DNA from: Verrucomicrobiales bacterium
GTDB lineage: Bacteria > Verrucomicrobiota > Verrucomicrobiia > Limisphaerales > J093
Assembly: GCA_015075445.1 (NCBI GenBank)
Contig: JABTUJ010000004.1
Span: 62,001 to 126,000 of the forward strand
Direction of reading: 5' to 3'
Length of the DNA: 64,000 nucleotides
Shown here: positions 36,038 through 48,800 of the stretch, in pieces
Position numbering within the stretch: position 1 is the first letter of the stretch
Layout: each line of letters starts with the position of its first letter
The notes under the pieces: generated by a model
The model's database searches: none
Seen by the model: only the letters and a program-made list of their open reading frames with translations
What the model was told of the DNA's origin: nothing
Made by a program: the position numbers and the translations under genes

Positions 36038-39000
36038 GTGATACACAGAGGGTTACTTGGTGGGCCCAGCCCGAAGCGGGGTTGGCCGTGGGGGTGGATG
36101 CTGGGGACGATGCTGACCTTGACGGGCGGGGCCGGTCAATGGCCGGCCGCGCGGCCCGTGAGCGCACTGGAGCGTTTGGGGTATTCTCCCGCGATCTGGT
36201 CCGAGGCCCAAGGGTTGCCGGAAAGGCGCGTCGAGGCGCTGGCACAGACGCGTGACGGTTACCTGTGGGTGGGGACCCGCCAGGGGTTGGCGCGGTTTGA
36301 CGGGTTGCGGTTCACGACGTTCACGGTGGTGAACACGCCGGCGTTTCTGAGTGACCACTGCACGGCCTTGGCCGAAGACCGGGACGGGACGCTCTGGGTG
36401 GGCACAATGCGGGGGGTGGTGGCACGGCGCGTGGCGGGGTGGACGCGGTACGGGAAGGAGGAGGGACTGCTCGAGGAGGAAGTCCGCCTGCTGGTGGCGT
36501 CGCGGGATGGGGGTGTCTGGGTGGCCGGGCGGAGCGGTTTGAACCGCTGGCAGGAGGGGCGGATGAAAGCCTGGACATCGCAGGAAGGACTCACCCATGA
36601 CCGCGTGTACAGCCTGGACGAGGCGCCGGATGGCACGCTGTGGGTCGGGACTGAGCGGGGCTTGCAGACGTGGGACCCGGCCACGGGCCAGTTCAGTGAG
36701 GACTTCGGGGGAGCGGACCGAACCTGGCGGTACGGCGTGCACGGGGTGCGCGCGGAGTCGCGGGATCGGGCCTGGGTGTACTGGCGGCAGGCGGACGTGC
36801 AGGAACTGCGGCGCTACGACGGGGGGACCTGGACCACGAACCGCCTCGAAGGGAAGGTCGAGTTGGCGGGTCGGGTGGCCTGGATCGTGCCGGACCGTGG
36901 GGGGCGGCTGTGGATGTCGGCGGGTCGCCATGGTTTGGACTGCTTCGATGCGGGAGTGGTGAACCGGTTTACGATGGCCGAGGGGTTGTCGGACGACTGG
37001 GTGCTGAGCCTCCTCGAGGATCGGGAGGGGAATCTGTGGATCGGCACGGAGGTCGGGCTGAACTGTTGGCGGCCTTGGCGGGTGCGACGGGTGACGGAAA
37101 GGGACGGGATTTCGGACCGCAATTGCTGGGCGGTGCTCCAGACGCGTGACGGGGCGGTTTGGGCGGGCACTGATCGGGGGGTGACGCGGCTGGCTGGGGG
37201 GGAAGCCACGAGCTTCGGCCTGGAGAACGGGTTGGTGCGCGAGACGGTGCGGGCGTTGCTCGAAGATGGGGAGGGGGCGCTGTGGATCGGCACAGGCGGG
37301 GGTGGGGTGAGCGTGTTGCGGGGAAGCGAATTCGAGCAGCGGCCTCTGCCGGGGGGGCTTTCGGCCAACAAGGTGCGGGTGTTGCTGCAGCGGGCGGATG
37401 GCAGCGTGTGGGCGGGGACAGAGGGAGGCTTGCATCGATACGACGGCGAGCGGTGGGAGTTGCGGGTGTTGGGACCGGCGGGTGAGCCGGAGGACATCCG
37501 GGCATTGCTCGAAGACCGGCAGGGGAATCTGTGGGTGGGCACGCATGGCGGGGGATTGGTACGGCGGTCGAAGGAGGGGGATGATGTGCGGTACACGCAG
37601 GCGGACGGGCTTTCCTCGGACGTGGTGTGGGCGCTTTACGAAGGTGGGGATAGGACGTTGTGGATTGGCACGCGGGACGGGTTGAACTGGCGGAGCGGGA
37701 TGCGGTTCCACGCGGTGAGGGTGGCGAACGGTTTGCTCGAGGCGGCCGTGAACAGCGTGATGGAGGACCTCCTGGGCCAGGTGTGGTGGAGCGGGGACCG
37801 GGGGGTGTATCGGCTGGCCAGGGACGACCTGGTGGCGTTTGGGGCCGGGAAGACCACACGACTCTGGCCGGCGGTCTTCGGGGTGGCCGACGGGATGGTG
37901 ACGGCGGAGACCAACGGACAGAAGAGCCAGCCGGCGGTCTGGCGAACCCAGGGGGGCAGGTTGGTGTATCCGACCCCGGCGGGTCTGGCGGTGTTTGACC
38001 CCGAGCGATTGCGGAGCGAGGCGATTGCCCCCCGGGTGGTGCTGGAGCAGTTGCGGGTCGGCGGGGGCGACCTGTTACCGGTGGATGAGTGGCAGGAGCC
38101 GGACCGGGAGGGGAGGCAGGTGCTGTGGTTGCCGCCGGGCAGTGGCCGGTTGCTCGAGTTCCACTACACCGCCTGCAGTCTCCGGGCGCCCGAGGGCACA
38201 CGGTTCCGGTACCGCCTGGCGGGGTGGGAGGAGGACTGGACCGATGCGGGCACGCGCCGCGTGGCCTACTACACGAGGTTGCGACCGGGCCGCTACCGGT
38301 TCGAGGTCGAGGCCTGCAGCGCCCAGGGGATGTGGAGCGAAGGGGCGGCGTCGTTGGGATTTGTGCTGGCGCCGCGGTTGTACGAATCCCCGTTGTTCCG
38401 TGGGCTGGTGGTGGCGGGCCTTGGGGGCCTGGGCTGGCTGTGGCAGCGGACGCGGGCGCGGACGCGCCGATGTCTGCAGCGCCTGGAGCGGGAAGGCGCG
38501 GTGGCCACGGAGCGGGCGCGCATTGCGCGGGATCTGCATGACGAAGCCGGGGCGAGCCTCACGGCCGCGACCACGCGACTCGAGTTGGCGAAGCGATCGT
38601 CGAGCGACGCCGTGGCGGCGCAGCTTGCGCTGGCGCAGGCCGCGCTGATGGAGGCGCAGTGGACCATGGGAGAGATCATCTGGTCGGCCGATCCGCGCCA
38701 CGACACGCTGAGCGCGACGTGGGAGTACGTGGGCCGGCTGGCGGACGAGTTGCTCGAACCGGCGGGAGTTCGCTGCCGGCTGGTCCAGCCCGAGCGGGTG
38801 CCGCGGCTGACGTTGTCCGCGACATTGCGCCACGATCTGGTGCTGACGCTCAAGGAGGCGCTGCACAACGTCGTGCGCCATGCGGGCGCCACGACCGTGC
38901 ACATGTTGCTGCGTGTCGAGGCGGGGCTGCTGGTGCTGACGGTGGAGGACGATGGGCGGGGTTTACCGGTCGAGTCGGCGAGCGGCGGCAACGGACTTGC

Positions 39001-39142
39001 GAACATGCGGCGACGGGTCGAGACTCACGACGGCCGCTTCGCGGTGACCCGGATGGGAGAACGGGGGACGCGGGTGTGCTTGGAGATTCCGTTGCCGGGT
39101 TGGCCACGGGGAGGGGCCGAACAACAAGGAGAGGGACGATGA
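36038..39142 (+). CDS. hybrid-periplasmic sensor histidine kinase with beta-propeller (Reg_prop, Y_Y_Y, HisKA_3)
   Basis: The 1,034-residue sensor has a signal or membrane start (MLGTMLTLTGGAGQW). About a dozen two-component-propeller repeats follow (DGYLWVGTRQGLARFDG, DGTLWVGTMRGV, GNLWIGTEVGLN, GALWIGTGGGGV, and so on, residues about 60-650). A Y_Y_Y domain comes next (SLRAPEGTRFRYRLAGWEEDWTDAG, about 700-780), then one membrane segment (LFRGLVVAGLGGLGWLW). A HisKA_3 domain has the phospho-His in RIARDLHDEAGASLTAATTRLELA (near residue 831), and an HATPase domain has LKEALHNVVRHAGAT and VEDDGRGLP. It should sense an extracellular polymer or ligand and phosphorylate the regulator encoded by the overlapping next gene. 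Start GTG 36038, approximate. Confidence 0.92.
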   Translation: MIHRGLLGGPSPKRGWPWGWMLGTMLTLTGGAGQWPAARPVSALERLGYSPAIWSEAQGLPERRVEALAQTRDGYLWVGTRQGLARFDGLRFTTFTVVNTPAFLSDHCTALAEDRDGTLWVGTMRGVVARRVAGWTRYGKEEGLLEEEVRLLVASRDGGVWVAGRSGLNRWQEGRMKAWTSQEGLTHDRVYSLDEAPDGTLWVGTERGLQTWDPATGQFSEDFGGADRTWRYGVHGVRAESRDRAWVYWRQADVQELRRYDGGTWTTNRLEGKVELAGRVAWIVPDRGGRLWMSAGRHGLDCFDAGVVNRFTMAEGLSDDWVLSLLEDREGNLWIGTEVGLNCWRPWRVRRVTERDGISDRNCWAVLQTRDGAVWAGTDRGVTRLAGGEATSFGLENGLVRETVRALLEDGEGALWIGTGGGGVSVLRGSEFEQRPLPGGLSANKVRVLLQRADGSVWAGTEGGLHRYDGERWELRVLGPAGEPEDIRALLEDRQGNLWVGTHGGGLVRRSKEGDDVRYTQADGLSSDVVWALYEGGDRTLWIGTRDGLNWRSGMRFHAVRVANGLLEAAVNSVMEDLLGQVWWSGDRGVYRLARDDLVAFGAGKTTRLWPAVFGVADGMVTAETNGQKSQPAVWRTQGGRLVYPTPAGLAVFDPERLRSEAIAPRVVLEQLRVGGGDLLPVDEWQEPDREGRQVLWLPPGSGRLLEFHYTACSLRAPEGTRFRYRLAGWEEDWTDAGTRRVAYYTRLRPGRYRFEVEACSAQGMWSEGAASLGFVLAPRLYESPLFRGLVVAGLGGLGWLWQRTRARTRRCLQRLEREGAVATERARIARDLHDEAGASLTAATTRLELAKRSSSDAVAAQLALAQAALMEAQWTMGEIIWSADPRHDTLSATWEYVGRLADELLEPAGVRCRLVQPERVPRLTLSATLRHDLVLTLKEALHNVVRHAGATTVHMLLRVEAGLLVLTVEDDGRGLPVESASGGNGLANMRRRVETHDGRFAVTRMGERGTRVCLEIPLPGWPRGGAEQQGEGR

Positions 39143-39780
39143 GCTTTGGGGCAGAGGCGATTCGGGTCTGTGTGGTGGAGGACCACGCGGGATTGCGGCA
39201 GAGCCTGGAGGGTTTGCTCAACGGCACGGCGGGGTATGCGTGCGCCGGATGCTTCGCGAATGCCGAGGCAGCGCTTGCCGGCATCCCCCCGCTGCGGCCC
39301 GAGGTGGTATTGATGGATCTCCACCTGCCGCGGCGCAGCGGCGTCGAGTGCACGCAAGGGTTGAAGGCGCGGCTGCCGCGGACCCAGGTGCTGATGCTGA
39401 CGGTCGAGGAGGACGCGACCCAGGTGTATGCGGCGCTGGAGGCGGGCGCCAGCGGCTACCTGCTCAAGCGTATGTCGCCCGGGCGGTTGCTCGAGGCCAT
39501 CCGGGAGGTCCAGCAGGGCGGGGCGCCGATGTCGCCGCAGGTGGCGCGGTTGGTGGTGCAGAGCTTTCGGGAGCGCGCGCGGCACCGGCAGGAGCAGGCG
39601 AGTCTCACGCCTCGGGAGCGCGAGGTGCTGGAGTGGCTGACGCAAGGGGCGCGGACGCGGGAGATTGCGCGGCAATTGGGGGTCTCGCAGGAGACGGTCC
39701 ACACCCATCTCGGTCACATCTACGAGAAGCTCCACGTCCGCAGTCGGGCCGGGGCGGTGGCGAAGTACCTCGGGGCCTGA
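39139..39780 (+). CDS. NarL/LuxR-type response regulator
   Basis: The 213-residue protein overlaps the kinase stop (ATGA) and has GGAGAGGGA upstream. The receiver domain has acidic residues in VCVVEDHAGLR, phospho-Asp 60 in EVVLMDLHLPRRSG, Thr in VLMLTVEEDA and Lys in GYLLKRMSPGRLLEAI. The LuxR helix-turn-helix is LTPREREVLEWLTQGARTREIARQLGVSQETVHTHLGHIYEKL. It is the partner of the propeller kinase. The giant surface protein gene begins 107 bases downstream and is an obvious candidate target, though no binding site can be proven. Confidence 0.95.
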   Translation: MSFGAEAIRVCVVEDHAGLRQSLEGLLNGTAGYACAGCFANAEAALAGIPPLRPEVVLMDLHLPRRSGVECTQGLKARLPRTQVLMLTVEEDATQVYAALEAGASGYLLKRMSPGRLLEAIREVQQGGAPMSPQVARLVVQSFRERARHRQEQASLTPREREVLEWLTQGARTREIARQLGVSQETVHTHLGHIYEKLHVRSRAGAVAKYLGA

Positions 39781-39887
39781 ACGGGAGATTTCCCCTCAAA
39801 ATCACCCATTTGGGGGATTGTCAGCGGGCGGCGGGTCTGGATGATCCGACCCCGGTACAAGGTGGTTTGGATTAAGCACCACTTCCG

Positions 39888-42800
39888 ATGAAGACTAATG
39901 CATTTCTTTGGGTGCGGCGGAGCCTGTGGGCGAGTGCGTGGGTGGCCGTGTTGCTCGGGGTTTCCCTTCCGGCAATGAGCGAGGGTTTGGTTTTGGGGGA
40001 TCGGGTCTTCCGCGATGCCGACGGGGATGGGCGGTTCGAGCCGGAGGCGGGCGAGGCTGGTCTGGGCGACGTGACGCTTCATCTCTGGCTGGATGTCAAC
40101 GCGAACAACCTGCTGGACGTGGACGACCCGCAGGTCAGTACGACCGCGACCGACAGCCAGGGGTACTACCGTTTCGAAGGTCTGGCGGAGGGGGATTACA
40201 TCGTGCAGGTGGACTGGCACAATTTCCATGCCGATCGGGCGCTGGCGGGCCTGGCCAGCAGTGGGGTGGACGAAGCGGACCCGGACGCCGACACAGACGA
40301 CAACGACAACGGGGTGCCGGTCAACGGCCTGAACAACGGGGCGACGCTGGCCAGCCGTGCCGTGTCCCTGCGCCTTGGAGCGGAACCCACAACCGAGGAC
40401 GGCGACGCGGACACGAATCTGACGGTGGATTTCGGTTTCCAGAGCGCCCGGTCGCTCACGTTGGGGAATCTGGTGTTCGCCGATGACAACGCCAACGGCT
40501 GGTTCGACCCGGAGCAGGGCGAAGCGGGGGTTCCCGGCGTGACGGTGAAGCTGTATCGGGATGCCAATCTGGATGGGAACATCCAACCCGAGGAATGGGT
40601 GGCGAACGCGGTCACCGACCTGGGGGGCGGCTACGAGTTTGGTGGGCTGGTGGAGGGGGAGCGGTACCGGTTGGAGATTGCGCGCGACAACTTCCTGCCC
40701 GGCGGACCGCTGGCGCGGCGGGTGCCGAGCACGCCGGTGGGTTGGTTGTCCGGTGGGTGGGATGGCGACCAAAACGGGGTGTTCCTGAATCCGCCGCTTG
40801 GGGTGGGATCCACCGAGGTGCGGGAGATGGTTGCGGGGACGTTGCCTCTGGGTGAGGACGGTGATCCGAACACCGACCTGACGGTGGACTTTGGTTTTCG
40901 CCCTTCCCCGTCGCTGACGGTGGGTGACCGGGTCTTTGCGGATGCCGATGGAGATGGGAGGTTCGAGCCGGAGGCGGGCGAGGGTGGGGTGGATGGGGTG
41001 GTGGTGCATCTGTACCGGGACGCGGACGGCACCAAAGGGCGGAGTGCCGGTGATGTGTGGGTGGCCACGACCTCAACGGCCGGGGGCGGCGTGTACACGT
41101 TCGCCGACCTGACCCCGGACGATTATGTCGTCGAGATTGCGGCGGTGAACTTTGCGCCCGGAGCGGCGTTGGCCGGGATGACGGCCTCGCCCTTGAGCTC
41201 CTGGGATCCCGACGACGATCCGGCCGATGGCGACAACAATGGTTACTACGTCTGGGGGTTCAGCGTTTGCGCGAACGCGACGCGTCTGGACTTCGGGCTC
41301 GAACCGGGCGAGGAGGACAGCGAGTTGAACACGAACCTGACGGTGGACTTCGGGTTCTGGCGGCCACCGGGGCTGGGGCTTGGGGACATGGTGTGGCGGG
41401 ACATCGACGGGAACGGTCAGCGGGACGAGGGCGAACCGGGGATCGCCGGGGTGTACGTGCGGTTGTTGCAGGACCAAGGGGATGGTGTGTTCGATGGGGG
41501 CGAGGCGGAGGTGGCCAATGGGCAGACGGACGCGGAGGGGCGGTATCGATTCTTCGGTTTGGAGGCGGGGACCTACCTGGTGCGGTTCGAGCCGTGGCTG
41601 TTCAGTCAGGGCCAACCGCTGTTCGGGCTGCACAGCAGCGCTGGCGCGGTTCAAGGCGACGCGGATACGGGCGATCGGGACCACGGGGTGGATGCGCTGG
41701 TGCCGGTGGCTTCCGGGATTTCGAGCACGCCCATCACTTTGGAAAGCGGGACCGAACCGGAGGATGACGGGGACGATGCGGACGGCAACCTGACCTTCGA
41801 CTTCGGCTTCACGCCCACGGCGGATCCGCCGGTGCTGGCCTTGGGTGGGCGGGTGTGGCTGGACGATGGCAACGGAGAAGCGGGGACGGGCGAACCGGGG
41901 ATTGCCAACGTGGCGCTGTTTATTACCCGCGACGGCGGCGACGGTGTGCCCTCGGGAGACGACCTGGGCCTGTTCCATGTTTGGACGGATGCCGAGGGAT
42001 GGTACACCGTGACGGGTCTGCCGGCGGGTGGTTATTGGGCGCGGGTTGGAAGCTGGAATTTCAACCGGGACGGCGCGTTGCATGGGTTGATGAGCAGCCC
42101 GGGGGTGGCAGATCCGGAGCTTGACCGCGCCGGGGATGACAACGGTGAAGACAGCTCGATGCCGGTGAACTGGGGGGTCTCGAGCGGGTTGCTCACCCTC
42201 AGCCACGGCGGTGAACCCACCGACGACGGCGACGATGCGAACGGGAATCAGACGCTGGACTTCGGGTTCTGGAGCCCGCCCGAGCCGCCGATCCTGGTGT
42301 TGGGCGGCCGCGTCTGGCGGGATTTGAACGCGGACGGACGGCTCGACCTGGGCGAGCCCGGGGTGGCGGGGGTGGGGCTGTCCATCATCCAGGTTTTCGA
42401 GGACGGCTCGGAAATCCACCAGGGAGGCGCCGGCACGGATGCGGAGGGGAACTACCGGTTCTACGGGCGTCCGGCGGGGCGCTACCTCGTGCAGGTGGAC
42501 AATTGGAACTTCGCGGAGGGGTCGATGCTCGCCAACTTGGTGAGCTCGCCGGGCGTGGCGGATGCGGACAACGACGTGGTGGGGGATGACAACGGACGCG
42601 ATACACCCCTTCCCATCCACGTGGGATTGCGCTCGCACGTGCTCGCCCTCAGTCACGGTGACGAACCCGCCGCCGGTGTCGACGGTGACGATGCCAACGG
42701 GAATCTGACGGTGGACTTTGGGATGATCCCCGCGCTGACCCTGGGGGACCGCGTGTTTCTAGATGCGGACGAGGACGGGAGCTTTGGCGCCGCAGATGCC

Positions 42801-45800
42801 GGGTTGGACGGGGTGAGGCTGCACCTGTTCAGTGACCAGAACCAGAGCGGGTATTTGGATGATGGCGACTGGCATCTGGCCACGACCACTTCGGCTGGCG
42901 ACGGAAGGTACGTGTTCGAGGGCCTGGCACCGGGGGATTACCTGGTCTGGATGGGCAACGAGAACTTCGCGGTGGAGGGCGCCCTCTTCGGCTTGGCCAC
43001 GTGTCCGGTGGATGAGTTGGATCCCAACGCGGACGGTGACCACAACGACAACGGGCTGGTGCGGTATCCGCACGGGATCACGTCGGCCGCGCTCACCCTC
43101 GAGCCTGGGGGCGAACCCGTGAGTGAGGATGGCGATCCCAACACGAACCTCACGCTTGATTTCGGGTTTCAGGCGGCGCGATCGCTGACGTTGGGCAACC
43201 AGGTCTTTGCGGATCTGAACAACAACGGGAGGTTCGAGCCTGAGTTCGGCGAGGCCGGCATCGCGGGCGTCGAGGTGCGGCTTTACCGCGACACGGACGG
43301 AAGTAACTCGGTGTCCGCGGGAGACGAAGGGATGGGGAGTGTGGTGACCGACGCGGAGGGACGGTTCGAGCTCACGGGGCTTGAGCCCACCGCGGGGCAG
43401 TCGCCGTATCTGCTGGCGATCGCGGCCGTCAACTTCCAGTCCGGCGGGTCGCTCGAGGGCTGGATCACCAGCGAACCGGCGTTCGGTCAGGGCCACGATG
43501 GGTGGCGGGACGGCTACGACCACGGGTGGAACAACGGGACCGAGTGGGGGATCAGCACCTGGCATCTGCACGTGAACCCGAGCGCCCTCCCGGTGAATGA
43601 CGACGGGGATCCGAACACGGACCTGACGATCGATTTCGGGTTCACGCCGGAACTGCGGATCGGCAACCGCGTGTGGGCGGACCTGGACCGGGATGGGCAG
43701 CGTGACGCGGGTGAACCGGGGATCCCCGGGGTGGAAGTCCATCTGGTGCGTGACAACGGCGATGGGGTGCTGGGTGACGAAGACAGCGTGATTCAGGGCA
43801 CCGGAACCGACGCTGGAGGCCAGTACGACTTTCGCGGGCTGACTCTGGGCAACTACTTCGTCGTGATCCCACCGGGGAACTTCGAGGCGGGGCGCGCCTT
43901 GTCCAATCGGCAGTTCCGCTCGGGGCATGCCGGGCCGGATCCGGTCGATGACATCGACGACGATGACAACGGGATTCTGTGGACGGTGTTCGGCGACGAG
44001 CGGGTGGTCAGCGGCTTGGTCGAACTCACGGTCAGCGGTGAACCGACCTCCGAGGACGGGAACCCGAACACGAACCTGACGGTCGACTTTGGCTTTGTGC
44101 AAGGCCCGTTGCCCTCGATCGGGAATCTGGTCTGGAACGACGTGGACAACGACGGGCGCTATGAACCGCTCGGGGAAGACGGAGTGGCGGGGACAGCGGA
44201 CGACGAGAAGGGCATCGGAGGGGTGGGGGTATCCTTGTACCGGGATGACGGCGACTTGATTCCGAACTCGGGTCCGGATGAGGGCGTGATGTGGGCCGTG
44301 ACCGGGCCGGATGGGTTGTATCAGTTCACGGGCGTGGCGCCGGGTCGGTACTTCATCCGCATCGAGTATGGCAGCTTCGCGCTGGGGCAGCCGCTCTTCG
44401 GCTTCGTGAGCAGTGCGGGCGTGGCCGAGCCGGGCAACCGGATGGACCACGACGACAATGGGACGGATGAGGAGTTCCCGCTCCATCGGGCGGTGCATTC
44501 ACCGGTGTTCACCGTGCCGGAGAACGGCATGCCGACGGACGACGGCGACGACGAGTTTGGGGATCAGACGTTGGACTTTGGCTTTCACGCTCCGGCGGCC
44601 GCCCCGGTGCTTTCCCTGGGCGGGTTCCTGTGGCGCGATGTGGATGGTGATGGTCAACGGGGGCTGGAAGAGCCCGCGTTGGCTTCGGTGGGGCTGACCT
44701 TGATGCGGATCCAGCCGGACGGATCGGACTATTGGGTGCAGGGCGGTGGGACGGACGAGCAGGGGAACTATCGCTTCTCGGGGTTGCCCGCGGGGACCTA
44801 CCGGGTGGTTGTTTGGAACTGGAACTTCGCTGCGGGCGGGCCGCTCGAGGGGCTGTTCAGTTCGCCGGGCGCCACTGATGCGGACGCGAACGTGGTGGGA
44901 GACGACAACGGTGTGGACGCGGTGGATCCGGCCAACCAGAGCCTCTACAGCCGGCGCCTGACACTGGCGCACGGGAATGAGCCGGATGTGTCGGTGGCGG
45001 GCGAGCCAGGAAACGGCAATCACACGCTGGACTTCGGCTTCATCGAGCTGCCCGGCGGCGCGAACTTGAGCCTGGGCGGGACGGTGTTTCGGGATGTCAA
45101 CAATGACGGCTGGATGGAGGGTCCGGACACGGGGATTGAGAATGCCTTTGTGGCGCTGTGGATTGACAACGGCGATGGCGTGTTTGGGACGGGCGATGTT
45201 CACGTGGGGTCGGTGCCCAACACGGATGCCAACGGCGCCTACCGGTTCGATCACCTGCTGCCGGCGGATTATCTGATCCAATTGTACAGCGGACAGTTCT
45301 TCCCGGGCGGACCCCTGGCTGGGCTGCGCTCGAGCCTCAGCGACCAGGTGCCCGAACCGGTGGTGGACCCGGATGACGATGTGGCCGGGGACGACAACGG
45401 GTTCGAGAGCGCGGGATTCGGCCAGTCCTTCATGGTGATCACCCGGGCGGTGTCCTTGCGCGGCGAGACCGAGCCCATCGGCGAGGACGGGAATCCGAAC
45501 ACCAACCTGACCGTGGACATCGGTTTCTACGAAGGGCCGACGCTGGAGCTGTCAGGCACCGTGTTCCGCGATGAGAACGCGAATGGTCAACAGGACACGG
45601 GAGAGACCGGGTTCGAGGGGGTAGGCGTCGAGCTTTGGCAGGACCACAACGGCGACGGCGTGCCCAGCGAAGGGGACGGTCATTTTCTCAACGCCTACAC
45701 GGAAGCGGGTGGCACGTACCGGATGGGGCCGCTGGTCCCTGGCGATTACCTGGTGGTCCTCCGCTACCACAATTTCATGCCGGGTCGTCCGCTCAATGGC

Positions 45801-48800
45801 TGGCGATCGAGTCTCAGCGATCAAGCCCCGGAACCGCGGGTGGACCCGAACACAGATGTGGATGGCGACGACAACGGCTTTGAGTTCGGCGGCTGGGGGC
45901 GGGCGTTCTTCGGAGTTGGCACCGGGCGAGTGACCCTGGCTTACGGTGCGGAACCGGATGTGGCAGTGGATGGGGACGGTCCCCATGCGAATGCGACCGT
46001 GGACTTCGGGTTAGTGGCCGGCCCGACGGCGACCGTGGGGAACCTGGTCTTCCGGGACGCGAACAACAACGGGGTGCGGGATGAAGGGGAGGCTGGCCTC
46101 GAGCACGTGCACGTGAAGCTGTTTTACGACAATGGGGACGGCGAGCTGGGGGACGGTGACGAGGATTTGGGGGTGGATGTGTACACGGACGGGGCGGGCG
46201 CCTACACGCTGCCGGGGTTGCCGGAGGGCCGATACCTGGTGGTGCTGCCGTGGGACAACTGGTGGCCGGGTCGCGCCTTGAACGGGCTGCGCTCGAGCCG
46301 TAGCGATGCCTCACCCGAGCCGGCGGTGGATCTCGAAGCGGATCAGTCGGAGGACGACGACAACGGACAGGAGCGGACGCTGTCGTGGTGGCCGTCGGTG
46401 CAGGTGGCGAGTCGCGCCTTCACGGTCGCGCCTGGGGAGGTTCGCGCGGATGTCGATTTCGGGTTCTATACGGGACCGACCCTCGAGCTGGCCGGGACGG
46501 TGTTCCGCGACGAGGACAACAGCGGGACGCGTGACCAAGGCGAGGCCGCCGTTCCAGGAGTTACCGTACAGTTCTACCAGGACAACGGCGACGGAGTGCT
46601 GCACCACGGCGACTGGCACCTCGGGGACGCGACGACTGACGCCACAGGCAACTACCGGTTCGCCGACCTGATGCCGGGGCATTACGCCGTGGCGATCCGT
46701 CCTGACAACCACTTCTATGGGCGCGCGCTGACCAACCTGCGCACCAGCACGGGCAACGATCCGGCGCCGGATCCCGACGATGATGTGGACGGTGACGACA
46801 ACGGTGCGGAAGTGACGGCGTTCGACGATCCGCAGTTCGGGGTGGCGTCCTTGCCGATCACCCTCGAGTTCGGGCTCGAGCCTGCGCTGGCGGAGGACGG
46901 CGACGACGCCGACAGCAATGCGACGCTGGACTTCGGCTTTCGACCGGTCGCGGGCACGACGTATGTAGTGACGGACGCGGGTGACGGCGACGACGGTGTA
47001 TGCGATGGGCATTGCACGATGCGCGAGGCCGTCAACGCGGCCAACGCCCACCCGGGCACGGATACCATTACCTTCGCCATCGGAGGTGGCGGGTTGCAGA
47101 CGATCGTCGTCGGATCCGCCCTGCCGGCGCTGATCGAGCCGGTCGTGCTGGATGCCACCACCCAACCCGGCTACGTGGGGATGCCCTTGATCGAGTTGCG
47201 CGGCGACTCGGCCGGGCCGGGGGCGGCGGGATTGCTGATCGATGCCGGCTCGAGCGTCGTGCGCGGGTTCGTCATCAGTGGCTTCGACCACGGCGGCATC
47301 CACCTGCGCGGCGGGTCGGGGAACGTGGTTCAAGGCAACTTCATCGGAACCGACCCATCGGGCACCACGGTCACTGGCGGGGCTTTTTCCGAGTACGGTG
47401 GGATCTACGTCGCCAACTCGCACGAGAATCAGCTTGGTGGCCCAACGGCGACGACTCGCAACCTGATTTCCGGGCTGGACATCGGCATCCGGGTCGAGAA
47501 TGGCCAACACAACGTGATCGAAGGCAACCGGGTGGGAACGGACGTCACGGGGACCCGTGTCCTCGGGAACTCCGGCCGGGCGGGCATCTGGCTGCTGGGA
47601 GGTGGGCCGAACCGGATCGGGGGTGTGGCCCCGGGCGCGGGCAATCTCATCTCCGGGAACAACACAGGTGTCGATGTGTGGTACGGCGCGGGGGTGCTCA
47701 TCGAGTGGAGTGAAGGCACGGTGGTCGAGGGGAACTTGATCGGTACGGACGTCACGGGCGAAGTCGCCTTGGGCAACGCGATTGGTCTGATCACGAGCGG
47801 ACCCGGGGTACGGGTGGGCGGGTTCGAGGAAGGCAGCGGGAACGTGATTTCGGGCAATCGCTTTCACGGGGTGAACCTGGGCGGCGAATGCTCGTTGATC
47901 GGCAATCTCATCGGGACCGACCGCACCGGTACGCAAGCGTTGGGCAACGCGAGTGTCGGGGTCGGCCTTTGGGGTGTTCACAACGTCGTGGGCGGGCTCA
48001 CGCCGGCCGAGCGGAATGTGATTTCCGCGAATGGTGGCGACGGGGTCGTGATCTGGGGCGGCCCGGGGAACGGCGGGCACGTGATCCAAGGCAACTTCAT
48101 CGGAACCGACATCACCGGGACCGCCGCCCTCGGCAACGGCGCCCACGGTTGGGGGCCGGGGATTCGCACTGGTGGCGAGAACGGCTTTAACGTCATCGGC
48201 GGCCTCGAGCCCGGCGCGGGCAATCTGATTGCGGGCAACAATGGCAGTCAGGTGGACCTGCGGTCGTCCGACAACCAGGTGTTGGGGAACCGCATCGGGA
48301 CCGATGTCACCGGCACGCGATCGCTTCTACTGGCGAGCGGAGGGGTCGGTGTGTTTGAAACGGCGGAGCGCAACCTCATTGCTGGCAACCTCATCTCTGG
48401 CGTGGACCGGGCGATCTATCTGGCCGGGCCCGGGGTGCGCGCGACCCGGGTGCTGGGGAATCGGATTGGCACCAACGCCGACGGCACCGGGCCGCTGGCG
48501 AATGTGGTGGGGGTGGACGTGAACGAATCGTCGGACAACGTGATCGGCGGCACGAATCTGGGCGAGGCGAACATCATCGCCTTCAGCCAGGCCTACGGCG
48601 TCGGCGTGAGCGGGGCCGCGGCGGTGAACAACGCGATTCGCGGAAACGCTATCCACGACAGCGGCAGTCTGCCGGGCGATTGGCTGGGCCTGGACCTGCT
48701 GTGGGGGGCGTTGGTGGCGCCCAACGACGCCGGGGATGCGGATGAGGGACCGAACCACCTGCAGAACCACCCCGTCTTGCTCGATGCCGCAGCGTCGGCG

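Noticed and set aside
36053..38201. Minus-strand frames of 400-550 codons opposite the propeller kinase
   Set aside because: They are Pro-, Arg- and His-rich shadows caused by high GC and repeated propeller codons.
46311..48146. Minus-strand frame of 611 codons inside the giant gene
   Set aside because: It is antisense to SdrD-B and beta-helix repeats and reads as repeated Val/Asp/Arg/His shadow sequence.
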